NCBI RefSeq assembly: GCF_000499385.1
Contig: NW_013654102.1
Coordinates: forward strand, 69,501-133,500
From: Eimeria necatrix
Lineage: Eukaryota; Apicomplexa; Conoidasida; Eucoccidiorida; Eimeriidae
DNA: 64,000 nt
Reading direction: 5' to 3'
Shown: piece after piece, positions 49,201-62,462 of the stretch
Layout: each line of letters opens with the position of its first letter
Numbering within the stretch: the first letter of the stretch is position 1
Position numbers and translations under genes: made by a program
The notes under the pieces: generated by a model
Database searches by the model: none
The model's input: only the letters and a program-made list of their open reading frames with translations
Told to the model about the DNA's origin: nothing

Positions 49201-52200
49201 GCCTCGCAGTTCCCATTGTCCAGGCCTTTTGTAAGTGCGTTGGGTGAAGTGAGTCATCTGGGCGTTTGCGACTCCGGAATATTGAACTAAAGCAAATAAT
49301 ACTTCTTTAGGGGCCTCATAAGGCGAAGACAGTGGAACTGAAGGAGCCCCCCAAGCATACCATGGACGACACCAAAAAGAGAAGACGGAGTTACAGCCGC
49401 ATAACTAACGAGTAAACGCAGTAGCATAGTCGCCAGTGCGTGAAAAAATATCTCAGTGTGTCACTACTAAGAGTAACGCTGCAATGAATATGACATCACG
49501 TGATGTGCATGTGATGCACAGATCATTTTATTCAGCCACTGAGGAGCAATCGTTGTCCACTAGCCCCAAAATTTTGGACATTATTTACACCGCTTGCATT
49601 CAGGTCATTTATCTCACGCTGGACCACAAGAATACGATAGCGGTTCTACGGTAAAGTTCAACGTTTTTCTTTCTACGTTGCATGAAAAAATTTACTATCA
49701 TTATCACCTTACTTTGAATTTGTTGGGCAAGCTAAACAAAGTAAGTAGAGTTGCTGTTTCACACTAACGTTCTCCCTGAAGCCACTGTCAGTCTCGCGGG
49801 TGTGGCCCTACAGAATTATTGCCTCTTCTTAGCATAGCATTCCTGATGGCAAGCTATTGCGACGTATGATAGATACAATCTTTACTATTGTCGTGGTCCC
49901 GCAATTTATAGACATGCGCGAAGTACACTACTGCCAAGATTCCTTAGGTCTTTTTTTAGGCTTGTATCCGCTTGAGCCTGGACGGCTAATAATAATAAAA
50001 GGCGCATTATTCTGAAAACGCAACGACTGCTACAAGGTGAAGCTAAATCGTCCCAGCCGTTTGTTACCGGCCGGTAGATAAATATATTTACACTACTTGT
50101 GGTCAGCGATAATGCTTTTTTGCCTTCGTGCATGATACATTCAGCACAAATTTTCACACCTATGCGAACCGGCAGCATCAACGTCACAGCATCTATCTGA
50201 CATTAATCCTAGAAGCTAAGATGATGTAGTGCTCAACTAAGAGCGTAAATGTGTAGTGATCTAGTTTAGAAGCCACAAGGGTTTCAGCTCGTTCCTGGAG
50301 TCGCTTCCTCCATACCATTCCTAAAGAAATTTTTACGTAACCTACAATCACCTTGAATAGGGCTTTTGACTCGCGTGATCGTAGAGATGTTCCACTGATG
50401 GGAAGGAGTATGAGAATTAAAAGGATTCCGCTAAAGATAACCATCACGCGTGTTTAAAATAAAATGCCTTATTGAAAGGTGAATCCCGCTACATCTAGCT
50501 TTTGCCTGTCAGCGAGAAATGAAATTGTCTTACCTTGCGCCCTGCGTTTTAAATGCTACGTCAGTGTTTTTTTGAACGACGTGGATTGTACGTCGTTCAG
50601 GATTATAATTGTACTGGCCTTCTCAGGAATCAGTCCATCTAAGACGCGTGATGCTCTTCATGCAATGAGCACTTTTGCAAATCTACATTATTTGCTTCAA
50701 TTACATGCAGTACCGCTCGATCTATGCCTCCGCTTATGAAAGCGAATTGATCGATTTCTACGAAGCACTTGTCGATGACTCTACGACCAGCATTAGCCCA
50801 TCATTTCGTCTGGCTTCTCGTGAAATCCATACACTTCAAACCTTCAAAACACTAACATTAATAGATACGAGACTATTTTTTCAAACCAGCTGGGTGCAGA
50901 GTCCTTTGTACACGAACAATATAATGGCAGAGCCCCGCACATATGTAGCAGCAAGGTCCTGAAGCCTCCAGAATCTACACAGTGTACTTCTTTTCAGGGA
51001 ATTCATTGTTTTGAAACAAGTGACCTGCGCAGTGTCGCCACCTGAATAGTGGGAACCAGTTAGGCTTGAGTGAAAAATCTCGAGAACTTTTCGTAGTTGG
51101 CATTTTGCTGGGATTGAGATGTATGTGTGTTGTTGACGTGAATTAGATGTTGATTGTCCAACAGCACTACACATTTTAGTTTAACTCGTGTAAACTGTTT
51201 GCGTGGAGGCTGCGAAAAGCCTTCACACACATGGAAAACAACACGAAAGCTATTTTCTCGTGTTAAAGGCAATAGCAAAGCCACAAAAATTGTTTGTATA
51301 CCAGCCCAAGGCAAACCAAGGGTGGCAACGTAGTCTGTGGGCGCAAATTGAAAGAATCTTTCACACGCCATTATTGCTAATTTAGCTTTTTCCAGCGTGG
51401 TTCATGAAATGCTTAGCCGCACCATAACAGCGAACTGCGTCAATGTGTGGGGAAGTAATTGCGTCTGCCAGGATGCAGCACACGTCAGCGTAATACACGA
51501 ATATGAGACACACTCGCAGGCGCGAACATGTCTTTCACGAGAGAAACCCTCATAAACACCTTGAAAGATACTTAAAATCCAGTTAAAATAAAATGAAGAA
51601 CAGCCGCTCAAAAATACACGGAATCCCCATGAGTAACGAAGTGCTATCCTGAGATTTTGAAGTTGTGATGAAGTCACTTGCACTTGTACAAGTGTTTTAG
51701 GGTGCGCTTCCCTATTCTCCATAACTATGCGACATCGTTGCAACACGCAAAACGACGCGTAGCACGGACACCAGGGAAGCTTACATGAGCAGTGCGTGCT
51801 TGTGAGACCTGGATGAGGCGTGGAGAATCAATCTACTATTCTATATATTTTTTGCTACCTAGTGGTAAAGTCGGTTCCAATCGATGCCCTGCTGGGCGCC
51901 ACAAATGCACAAGAAGGTCAAGGTCCACTCGTCGCACATCCGTTGAATGACCTGCTTGCTAAGGGTTTATACTGTTGTAGCGAACGCAATTCACTCCATA
52001 ACGCTCACTTCTTGCAGCCTGCCCATCACTCCGGAAAGGCAAACACGCGTAATGCAGGGGAATCTGCTGTGCCGCCGCCAACACGCCCAGCGGACTGCAG
52101 CAAAAAATCGCCTTTCCGCCTTTAGTGCCCGCTTCACAAGCTCAAAAGCAGCACTTTTCTACAGGCGTACGTCCAGGCATTCGATGATGTAGAAGTCCTG

Positions 52201-55200
52201 CTTTCAGGACACCAGGGCGAACCTTATGCGGCATTTAGACAATAAAGTTGAAAGCTAAAGCAAATAATGGAGGAGCACAGTTGCGACTTGCTAAAGGCTG
52301 TTATGGACTTGTATAAACGTGACGTTGCGCAGACTGACATAACAAACTGACGTTTCGCGGAAACACTCTCTATGTAATGAATTCTTTTAGCTTGTGCGGA
52401 GGGCTATTACGCCACTCTACGGATGTGTCGCAATTCGAGAGACACCGAAAGTCCGCCAAACAGCTGGAAGAATTGTTCTGCTAGAGCCTCCAGTGAGTAC
52501 CTGTCAGTTTTGCCTTTGAGCACGCCGCGCTTAGCTATCCTGTAGCTCGAACAGTCTGTGTTTGGCTCATGAAGCAACTCTTCCAATCGAGAACAAGCAC
52601 GGAAGTTGAGCTCGAGAGCGCATGTTAGCAGTGTTTGTAAATGATGCGCAGACGTCACGCTGCTCGAGAAGCAATGCACGAAATACTGCAATTTGTATTC
52701 TATAATAGCACAGTGCTGCATAAGGACAAATAACCAACATCTTCTAGGCGCTGTTTGTCGCACACTGGAACAAGGCGATGACAACTCTGGGCTCTCCGCT
52801 ATCGGCCAGTCAGATATTTACCGTTCGACATACTATCGGAGGGCCAGTCCGGATATAGGAGCATCGAACCAGAATAGTTGTTTCAGGTGAAAACGCCCTT
52901 TGCAGACGTTCATCAGGATTCTGGCGTTACAAAAGAGCTCGCATTGCAAAGCTTCCGGAGATGCGCCGCGTGAGCCGTCACTCTCGAAAGGGCAGGCTAT
53001 CCAAGTTCAGCTGAAGCGAGTGAAGAACAGTTTATGCTCTTCCTAGCTTGAGGCCTTCCCACGAAAAATCACATTCTCCAAAGTGTCGCATATTGTGCAA
53101 AAGAAGCTGCACCTTTCGTGTAATTATATATGCGTGAAGTTCCCAGGTTATCAAGTGATATCGTGATGATGCCCACTGTATCCAACAAAGAGAGGCTAGG
53201 GCATTCTGAGGGGAAGAAAAGAAAAGTAGCAGAAAACATCATTGGGTAAGCCTGGCGGGTTAGGAGCAAGCCCACATTTTATGTATGGTACGCGCAGCGC
53301 TACGACTGCCTGACTTTCGATAGTCTGCAGCGGAGCAAATCAAACTTCTTCTCCTTTCCATGATATGGCGCAAGAGCTTGCAGCATGGACAAACGGAGAA
53401 GCACGCGTGTGATGCCGAGGATCGCGAATGTTCCATGCACAGGCTTTAGAGAAGAGATCGCCCCCAATTACATTGCCGTCTGTAATTCCTAATCACGAGC
53501 ATCCACAGACAGAAGCCCTAAACACGGGAGCAAACCACAATCGCCATACAAACGAAACGTTTACATCCTGGAATAAGCTGCGCGGCTATTCTCTAGGCAG
53601 ATGCGAGCAGAGCGTTTTCCCACTCTTTCGCCGGATGTACGCGAAAATTCGTGGTGAATGTGACACTCAGCTAAGAGCATTAGTCAGCATTCGCGGAACT
53701 GCGAGCGTACCTTCCATGCTAAAGGCGTTGCTGGTTCTGTAATGCGCAAACAAGATGACGGCACCAGGATGCCAATGCCGCACATACAGTAGTTAATACC
53801 GTGTTCTGCCGACAACCAGCATAGAATGCCTCAAGCCAGATGGACGGAGGTTAAAGCTTAATCACGTGAGCGTAGATATAACTTGCAGAGCCCGGTATTT
53901 TCACTGTTTTGGGAATCCGTACCATGCTGATGGCCTTTACAGACTGACTGCTTGCATGCACCACTTCGCAGGCAGCGCCGGTCCAGATGAAGTCCATCTG
54001 ACGAAATTCGTCACTGTCTGACTTTTTGGAGCTTCCACGACCACAGCAGTTCTGGGATCACCTCTGGTGTAGTGGTGTCCCTCAGATGGCCCACTTCTAG
54101 TACGGCAGGAAAAGTATGGTATGTTTTGTCGGGAAACGATGATACTGTTAGTAAGTCGAAATTGGCGCGAAATATTGCTCTTTGAAGCGTGCATACCATG
54201 CAGTACCGCCCCTTTGTGTAAAGCTCCTCGGGATTTGAGCGCGGAACATGTGATAACTTTCACGTAAAGTAAATATTGGCGTGAGGTCGATGGTGAACAC
54301 GTATTCTGAAGGGAAGATGAAAAGGAGTTTAGCTCAAGTGTCTGTAGGGTGCCAGTTGGGTATGGGCATTGCTGTAATTTCATATTTTCGTTACAGAAGT
54401 TCAAAGGTTGTAATAATGCTCTTGGCCTGGTTCCTCTCTAGAGGTTCGTCAGCTTCAGTGACCTGACTGGCGACTGGGCTCGCTATATTAGCCGAGGAAC
54501 GTAGGTCTCTCGTAGACTGCTATAGCCTGTGTCTTTGTGTTCAATTATTTACGAAGGTATAGTTTCTGGGCTCGTTCGCTGCATTTCCGAGTAGTGGAGC
54601 AGGTGCAGGTCAGAGAAGAAACTTCCACGCTAAAATGAACTGAACATAGAGGTAGAGGCCACAAAAAAAGCGATGCGAAAGCAGCAGTCAACGCAGTCGA
54701 GCAGCTGTACATAGTAAAGTAACGGTAATGAACAGATTCCAGTTCGCGGATGTCGCATACTAGGAAGGACGGACGCTACTGGCATTGCGGGCTAGGGGTA
54801 AAGTTACGGGCTATGGATAGCCAGGAAAGAAATGTCGCCAGTGAGAACACTAGGACTTTCAAAAGAAGGAACGACAGAGAGCGTGGCCGATCAAATGCGT
54901 GGGTGAGGTACTGCCGGCATTTGAGGTACTTGTCATCTACGCGCCAGACAAGTAAAACGAGAGACAAAGGAGAACGGTTCAATTTAAGAAAAGCAGTGTG
55001 CAAAAACATTCTGCAAAGCATGGGGTAGTCTTGGAGAAGGCGTCATCCGACAGTTAGTTAATCCGCACCGGGTATACATGGACGGAGGCACAGCATGTGT
55101 CCCGACTCGACTATTCAACACAACAATGCTCCGAAATGGATAAACTATCTAGCCAGAGGGCATCCTTCAAGGTCGTGCGGCGGTGCATCGAAGAAGAATA

Positions 55201-57208
55201 CGGCGAGAGCTGCACTCAAAAAATGCGATGCTCCTTACAGCTCTTTGCTTAAGACAGATGGAAAAAAGCAAACATTTTTTTTGCGCCGAAAGAGATTTGA
55301 GCAGAGGATTTTCTAGCCAAATTGCATGCAGGAGGAGCGAATTCTCGACGGGACCTCGCGGATTACATTTGCGCCGCTTCCATACTCTAGCGCCTGCAGT
55401 GATATTCAGACGGCATCATAGCGCATCCAGTAGGACGCGATCTTGGGCGCCCAGTGATGAGCATCACATCACCACAGCGTAGCGCATCCAGTAAGGCGCG
55501 ATCATGTCCGCCGCAGTGATAATTGTACCTCAGTAGCGTCGCCAGTCAACAATGATTTCAATGATAGTTTTCACCGTATCGTACTTTATTCTACCTGGAA
55601 TGTGGTGGAAGCCCTCCAAAATCAGCCATTTTTTTCCGATAGAGAGCTAAGGCAATGTGCAGCATCGACTGCAATCAAAGAGCCGTATCGACTGATATCT
55701 GCAATACATGAAAAGAGTGTCATCAACAGTATGCTGTTGCAACCAGCACATGCAGCTTCGTCATGCACACCACCGCCGGAGCGAACATGACATCTGTGCT
55801 ACATTCTAGGCAATATCTGCAGGATGGCGGTAGCACAGGCTTGTAACAAGCGGTCTAGGACAGCTTCTTGATCGAAGCACTGTAATATGGGCGCTCGGGA
55901 GATGCAATTACCTATAAGTCGAAGAAAGTGTACCCAAGGTACCGGATTGGCTGTAAGGTGACTCATCGGCAAAGCATCATTGGAGCAGCGTGAACACTTG
56001 CTGGACATTCATTGTTTACGGGAGTATGTCTACGTGAGGTCGCCTGCCTGATCCACGAAGACATGTCTTCGCTGCATCTGGGCACACGGAAACATAGAAA
56101 CACAATAATCTGTCTAGCATGCTTATAGTCATAACGTTGCACTGCAGGTCCAGTGCCCAGGAGAGCACTTTACTCCCACGCCTGCAAAATTTGGCTGTAC
56201 AGTTTCTGCTGTGCGAATGTTATGTGCGCGACTGTGAAACTTAGGCACGACTTGACTCCCATAAAGAAGAAATATTCCCTGTACGATGAAGATCTGATTA
56301 CCTTGATTTGATAGGCGTGGTAGTGGCAACGTTGATTATCCCTTGGGTCTACGGTGCATTGATGCTACATTGTTTCAATCTGCAACGAAGTGTGCGGTGA
56401 TGATGGAACTGCACAAGTGGCTACTGAGCCTTAACTCTTATAGTGCGTTCCTCAGTTTTGAACGTCAAAGGCAAATCATCAGAAAAGCATCTGGACACGT
56501 AGAACAGATCTTGCTGTCTATGTCAGTGCTAATATCGTGCAAGGGGAAGACACCAAGCAGCGTGTAACCTCTTGTGCGGTCGCTTACTGGATAGATTTCC
56601 GTAGCAATGAACAGGTACAGAAACTGCCGGCGTACGCAGAGCCGGAATAAGCTTTGCGTAAGCTGCTGACCATAAATGATGTGGCTGCGCGTTGGATTCC
56701 CGCCACATTCGCCTTATTGTCCTTGAATCAGCAGCACACATAGCAACAAACAGCTTAAAAGTGCATGGTTCTGGGATCGATCGTCGGGCGGAGATGCAAC
56801 CAATGCTAATAACGTCGCAGTAAACATCGCTATGAAGTTCATCATCGATGGAATGACCGTTGAGACTTGTAGACCCATAACGACCCCACAACATTTCCTC
56901 AAAAGATACTAATGCGTTGCCTTTTCATGTGTGTCCGTTTGCTTCGATGTGTTTTCTTATCGCACAGTATTCGTAATTATGTGTGCTTGAAACATAGGAG
57001 GAGATGCTTACTTTCTGTGGATTGCATTGGTTGCTATAGCGCCGAAATTCTAGCAATTCGTTCAGCACGAGGCCCGGTATTTAATTGCACAGGTGGCCAC
57101 ACGCAAGGGCACAATGCCAGGAGAACTACATGACCGTGTCTATCAGAAAGATGAAACATGTAGCTGCAAGAAGGTGTAATACCATGTAGCTTCAGCCGGA
57201 AAAGTAAC
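46250..57208. other. Eleven-kilobase stretch without a recognised gene
   Basis: No conserved protein, RNA gene or transposon was identified apart from a 61-base tandem repeat at 55388-55540. Frames at minus 52407-52784, plus 53428-53742 and minus 53937-54404 are the longest. They are within the range expected from random sequence, with no splice or homology support. Confidence 0.45.
55388..55540. repeat. 61-base tandem repeat, about 2.5 copies
   Basis: Copies begin agcgcatccagta at 55420 and 55481. Each continues with a cgcgatc block and a cagtgat block. A more diverged partial copy precedes them (agcgcctgcagtgatatt, from 55389). Its GC content is higher than that of the surroundings. No coding role is seen. 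Confidence 0.75.
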
Positions 57209-57621
57209 TGTAGTGCACAGCGCCTACTGCTGCGACTACGCTGCTACCTGCCCCTCCAGCAGGGCCTATGAACGGCACCTAACGTTGGCCCATTTCCTTG
57301 AAACACTAGCTTGTATATATCGAAATACAGTTATTCTTAACTTTCCAAAAATATGTTGTTCGATTCGCCCCACTCGGGGTGCTCGCCTCCTAGGCCCTGT
57401 GGGGAGGAGGCCTGCACTGGTGCCGGCGCTATCGCCAGCCCCAGTCTCCACGCATTTTCAGGCGCCTTTAGCGTATGCATATTAATTTGCAGAGAAATGG
57501 CCTTACTTTGATCCTAGTAGGAGGGTTCTGTCCTCCTCCAGTGTTGCGACACCTTGTAGGTCGCTAGCTAGCTATCGTCTATAGGTCACCAGCAAGCCCT
57601 ATTGTACTGCCTGCGCACACA
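57209..57621 (-). mobile_element. Solo LTR, copy 2 (413 bases), inverted relative to copy 1
   Basis: The plus-strand left end is TGTAGTGCAC. The right end is degraded (tgcgcacaca), but the outermost CA is kept. Flanks are gtaac on the left and gttac on the right, a 5-base target-site duplication with one change. The reverse complement aligns end to end with 29837-30244, including the subterminal palindrome of copy 1 (tgtagtgcacagacactaca), which here is diverged. The G-rich centre of both copies carries ggaggcgagc and a ggagg...cctcc hairpin. No polymerase genes adjoin it. Orientation is given relative to copy 1; the true transcription direction is unknown. Confidence 0.85.
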
Positions 57622-60600
57622 GTTACTGGCATCCGTGATAGCACGTTGCAATTGCTTTTCAAGTGATACTGATTCAGGGCGTCTAACGCGCGATCTCTCA
57701 AAGGATGTGCAAGTGTTTTCCAAAAGACCTACACTATAGTGGGGGAATGCTTTGACGCTGAACATACGCAGGCTGGCGACTGAAACAAGCAACAGCATAC
57801 AGCATTCGATCATAACACATCTAGCAGTGACGAAGGACATGGCGCTACATAGGAAAGTTTGCCTTTACGAGCAGTGCCGAACTAAAAGTGCGGTGCATTT
57901 TGTCAGCTAGTGGGCAATGACGCTGTTTTGAGTGCAGGAAGTCTTGAGCTTCGCACGGAATTCTTATATTCAGGATCTCCAGCTCATCCGGTATCAATTG
58001 AGCCTTTGTGCTCCTGGCCGCCAAGACTAGACATACTACAGAAGGCTGCTGGAAAGTCGGTCGCCGGTTTCCCGAAGTGATAGTTGAGACGCTTCAATGG
58101 GAAAGGCAAACAGACATTAGAGGACCCTGACTGAATTCCTGTAAAGGGCAATATGCTTTCAGCTCGGCATGCAAGTGCATGACCGTGGAGTATTATGTTT
58201 CCTAAAGATATCACTTTCATCGAAATGCTCAGTCGGGACACAATGCACCAGCTGGTCGGGGCGAACAAGCCTCTTTCAGTGCTCCTAAGGCTACCCAGGA
58301 TGGAATGCGAGACTCTGATACATCCCTGTACAAGGTGAGTCAGTAGAAGCCTCATCTGGCTAATGCTTGCAAGCCGGTGTGCCGGCTGCAGGCACGCTAT
58401 CCTTGCCTCATCTCTGGCATCTCTCATTAACTGCCTTTCTGTGTCGTTCAGCAGGTCCTAACGGTGGTTGTGACTTCATGCGCATCGCACAAGTTGTGTC
58501 ATGTAGCTTCTTGCTCTTCGCTTGCTTTCAACGATGATCCCTGGGCAACATGAATTACTGCAGATGAGCCTACTAGTTCCAGGCTATCAAGTGTGGATCC
58601 ACGTTGTTCTTGAAGTAGTTGACGCTTGTGCTTTTAATGGTGAATGCCTACTTGTTCGTGCCATACAGCATTTTTCGCGAGCGTTTCTACAGCTGCATGC
58701 ATTTGCTGGCCTACTAAGGCAGCTTCCTCTAGAAGTGGTACTGTTCTCTGGATGTAATTATAGACTGAAAACAAATCACCAAGATGCAGAGCATCTAACC
58801 CTGTGAAACAGGTACATACAACGTCCGGCCTTTTGACAACCACTCTGCTGCCTCGTGCACAGTGACGCTTTGAAGACTTCGGGGAAGGCAAAGCTGACAA
58901 TGCTGCGAGGCCTTGATACTCTTGAGGCGTCACTGTACAGGAGGCACCACAATGGCTGAATCACACCTTACTGACTTCAACTACCCACAGTCAGCTGATT
59001 ATTGTTCACAAAAGCAGGACTGCTGCTTACAGCGATAGCTATTCGATCCCTCGCATATGCTTGCTTGTAACGCTGCATGGTGCTATTGTAGTCGCTCCGA
59101 CGCATGTGAGATACAGGAATCAGGCTCTCACGGCCAAAGTGGCTATGGGACGCAACGGAGAAGATCTCCTTTAGCTGTTGAAATTATGTGGATATATCTG
59201 ACGTTTGGAGCAAACATGTCGATCGATTAGAGATGACTATTTACCTTTATACCTATTGCATGCATGCTCCCTGCGGGTCAAGAATTCACTTGGTGCGCTG
59301 GAGCGCCGACGGTTTGCTTCCGTCTTTTTCGTGCCAAGATCTTGGAGGCACTACACTGTTTGGCTTCTGTGTCCGAAATATATTTTGCTAGACTGCATCT
59401 TGCGCCTTCTCAGCACGCTGGTACAGTAGTGCTTGCCACTAGAGCGTTGCACAGGAACAAGCTCTATGTGCTGAAGCATTTATCTATTGCATCAGTAAAG
59501 ATGCAGCAGTTAACGAAACCTGCTACAGACTAGGCCTCCAAGGTTTCCTGCCGATAACGCTGGCTTCGGGGCTTGTAGTGTGAGCGCAGCAGACGGAGGC
59601 ACGCATACGGAGGGACACCAGTGGTCATACTGGAGGAAACGCGGAACAGGTGTACAAGACAGTACGCGATTCTGATGCTCCAGTTTATGTTATGTCGCTA
59701 ATAGGCGACTCTGTAAGCATAGATATTCAGGGTATCGATGAAGAGGCTTTTACGTGAAGGCTAGTCACGTTTGGTAGCGTGCTCGACACGTCTGCGGGAA
59801 CGTGTGATTGCATTCATAAGGCCACATAAGCCTAGCATCTGCGGTAAAAAGGGAACACGCGTGAGATACACAGCGTTTGTGAAGCAAATCTGCTGTCGTC
59901 TCGTATTGGATGCTTCTCGCGTTGTCCAGCTGTCATTTTTGCTGCATTCGACACTGTCGGGGAGTGCCGGGCTGCTGCACAAACTGCTGACAGGGAAATG
60001 TTTTATTGGGAAACGAAACGCACGATAAAGTCATTTACGCTAACATGCTCCAATGCCTCTAGTGGCGCTTGCTCTGCTATGCATAATTTCGAGACCTGCC
60101 GCTATTCATACCATTGAAGCTGTTTGCCGTTGATTAAGCGATGCCGAGGCTGACTCGCTCTACACTTTGCCAGTCGTAGAATCGTGTCAGGCAGGCGCCA
60201 ATACTCTAGTGCACTGAGGCTCAGCATTGCGCTGAGCTCATCTGTCGTAGCAGGGCCACTCTGGAGCATCATGCTCTTCTTCAGATTCAGTGGAAGTGAA
60301 CCTGCCCCGTTAAACTGAGAAATACACTTTTGTTGCTCAGCTACCATTTTGGGTAGTAATGGTCGACGAACGACTTCATCCTGAACAAATTTTACTGCGA
60401 GTTTCTTTTCCACGTATAGAACTGTCAAGAGACTTAAAGAGTGAAGCATATTGGTGGCACAAATGAGCATGACGCGCATAGCAAGGGCTTGACGCAAAGA
60501 TTCAACAAAAAGAAGAGAGCTGAAAGCGCTGAATCATCTTGCTATATAACTGGCAAAAAAGTAACAGAAAATCCCACAGTAGTGGCGATGTCATCGTGAA

Positions 60601-61254
60601 GACCGACGAAACTTTTTTAGCTGGTATAATTTTGCTTGAGACACAAGAGTCATGCTCCTAAACGTTGATGCAACAGCGGCGACTGAAACGTAGTTCAGGT
60701 GCCGAGAGGTGCAATTGTGTGCTTGAGGCAAAGACTGAGGCTGTTTCCTGGATATGCAATGCTCTCGCTGCCTGAAATCGAGCGGCCTGCTGAGCGCGTG
60801 GCAAAAAAAGTTCATGCCGCTGCCTGGCTTCACCGTAGTGCGCGAGCACTACAATAGGTTTCGTTGGGCCTCAAGAGGCCAACAATAGAGAAGAACAGGG
60901 AATTCCTTGGAACTGGCTAAACTTCCACTGTGTCTAAGGCTCAGCCGCTGCGTCCCACCGTACGCTATGTCGCCAGACAGATTCTGGTGCCACCCCGGAT
61001 GCAGACGCATCATCGTAACCCTTGGGGAATCTAGTCGTGGACGTCAAGGCGACAGCCTGGCGCCTTCAGCCTGCCCTTATTGGAGGTCTCTAAGGTAAAG
61101 CCAGTGTCAAGGCACCCATTGTACGCTTAGCGATCCTCTTGCATACTAAGCCGGGGGACTGTTCCGGGATATATATTTGCCAGAAGTAATCGCGACGGGC
61201 CATGCTTCGGATTATGCACGGTTACTGCGAAACCTAGCACAGTCACAATAAACT
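57622..61254. other. Region between the LTR and the gag remnant
   Basis: No gene is established. At 58190-58960 both strands look protein-like, with good splice signals, and I could not decide between them. A minus frame at 60102-60497 (131 codons) has a hydrophobic N-terminal part but no family. A hairpin at 60835-60852 recalls LTR ends. Confidence 0.4.
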
Positions 61255-62018
61255 GTGTTGCATACGGGGACATCGGAGCCTCCAGTCGCCTTTCCAGGGT
61301 TATCTTGCGAAGGCGGCAAAATCATCAAGAGCTTTCTGGAAATGAGTAAGCTACGTTTCACGATGTATGGGATACAACAACCGAAGTGGGGGCTCGAGCT
61401 TGCGGAATACCACGAATGGGACGCCATGGTTAGACCTGAGGGCCACCCGCACGGACATGAAAAACTGGGCAGACCTGAATCGTGCCATCCTGTAATGTAT
61501 TAGCAAAGACACCCGGGAGTAAGTAGCGAGCCGGCTTGCCAGCAACTGGCGGAGTTGCAACCATCAGCAGTCCCCGACATTGGGGAATGCCGATCCCTGC
61601 AGCCGACCTCATCCATTGTGTTGTTGTCTGGCGGGATTGGCCCTCGAGTTGAGTAGCGCGGCAACCTGCTGGCGAAACGTTCGATTTCCGCATTGGAGAG
61701 CACCAGTGGCAGCGCTAATGGGACCCGAAACCCCGTGGGTGCAGACTTCTGGGGAACTGCGCAAAGGGCGGCATGAGCTAGGCACTAGGCGACTGCCCAC
61801 GCCACCGGGCATCATCAGTAGACCTGTATTCACAGGGGCGTGAACGAACTTCCGTCGCCCTAAGTTCGAGATGGAAGTGGACTGCTACAACTTTAAGGGG
61901 AAGGGACATATGGTGTGGGACTGCCCCTCCCTCATCCCAGAGTGGGGTTATGCGATGCGGTGGATTGGGATACTACGCGGGGGAGTGTTACATCGCTGCT
62001 CGTTTAAGGTGAGGCGAT
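61255..62018 (+). pseudogene. gag remnant (capsid-like region and zinc knuckle)
   Basis: An open segment 61255-61503 contains GGKIIKSFLEMSKLRFTMYG and a short helix-loop pattern typical of gag capsid N-domains. A second frame runs from 61580 to about 62018. It has one TGA at 61841 and then reads CYNFKGKGHMVWDC. This is the CCHC knuckle spacing C-x2-C-x4-H-x4-C with the second Cys replaced by Phe. A frameshift between the two parts and the lost zinc ligand show the gene is not functional. Confidence 0.7.
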
Positions 62019-62462
62019 GAGAAAAGGCCCAGAAAATAGCCACAGCAACCCAGTGGTAGGAAGACGGAACGTTTAAAGGAAAGACCCTAGGTGTCGGCGG
62101 AGAAGAACGTACTAGGCAGACAGCACGTTGCAAGGGCACGATCCTTGCAGTAGCAACAGAGCCTAACACCAATTTCGCTTCCACAGAGAGGCGCAAAGGG
62201 TTGTTTGAAGGAGGTCACCGAACAGGTGCAGAAACGTCGAAGAAGGGCACGAGCCTACAGACTATGGACGAACACAGGAGATCGGAGTCCGTAACTATGT
62301 CGCGTATTGAGGTGCCGCGCAAGAAAGAAATTAGCTGTGCAGCGAAAGGCCGTGTAGATGACGAGGGCGCTGTGCGAGTGGATGGTGCTGACATGCCTGT
62401 CTGGTGGAAAGAATTTTCGCAGCAGAGGGAATGAACTCAAGCAGTTGTTGTGTAGCAGGTGA

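Noticed and set aside
50573..50599. 10-bp hairpin tgaacgacgt/acgtcgttca
   Set aside because: Perfect 9-10-bp hairpins with short loops are expected once or twice in a window this size. Those at 9139-9160, 41637-41654 and 47883-47907 are in the same class.
53937..54404. 155-codon minus-strand ORF
   Set aside because: Length is borderline for chance, with no motif, signal peptide or splice support.
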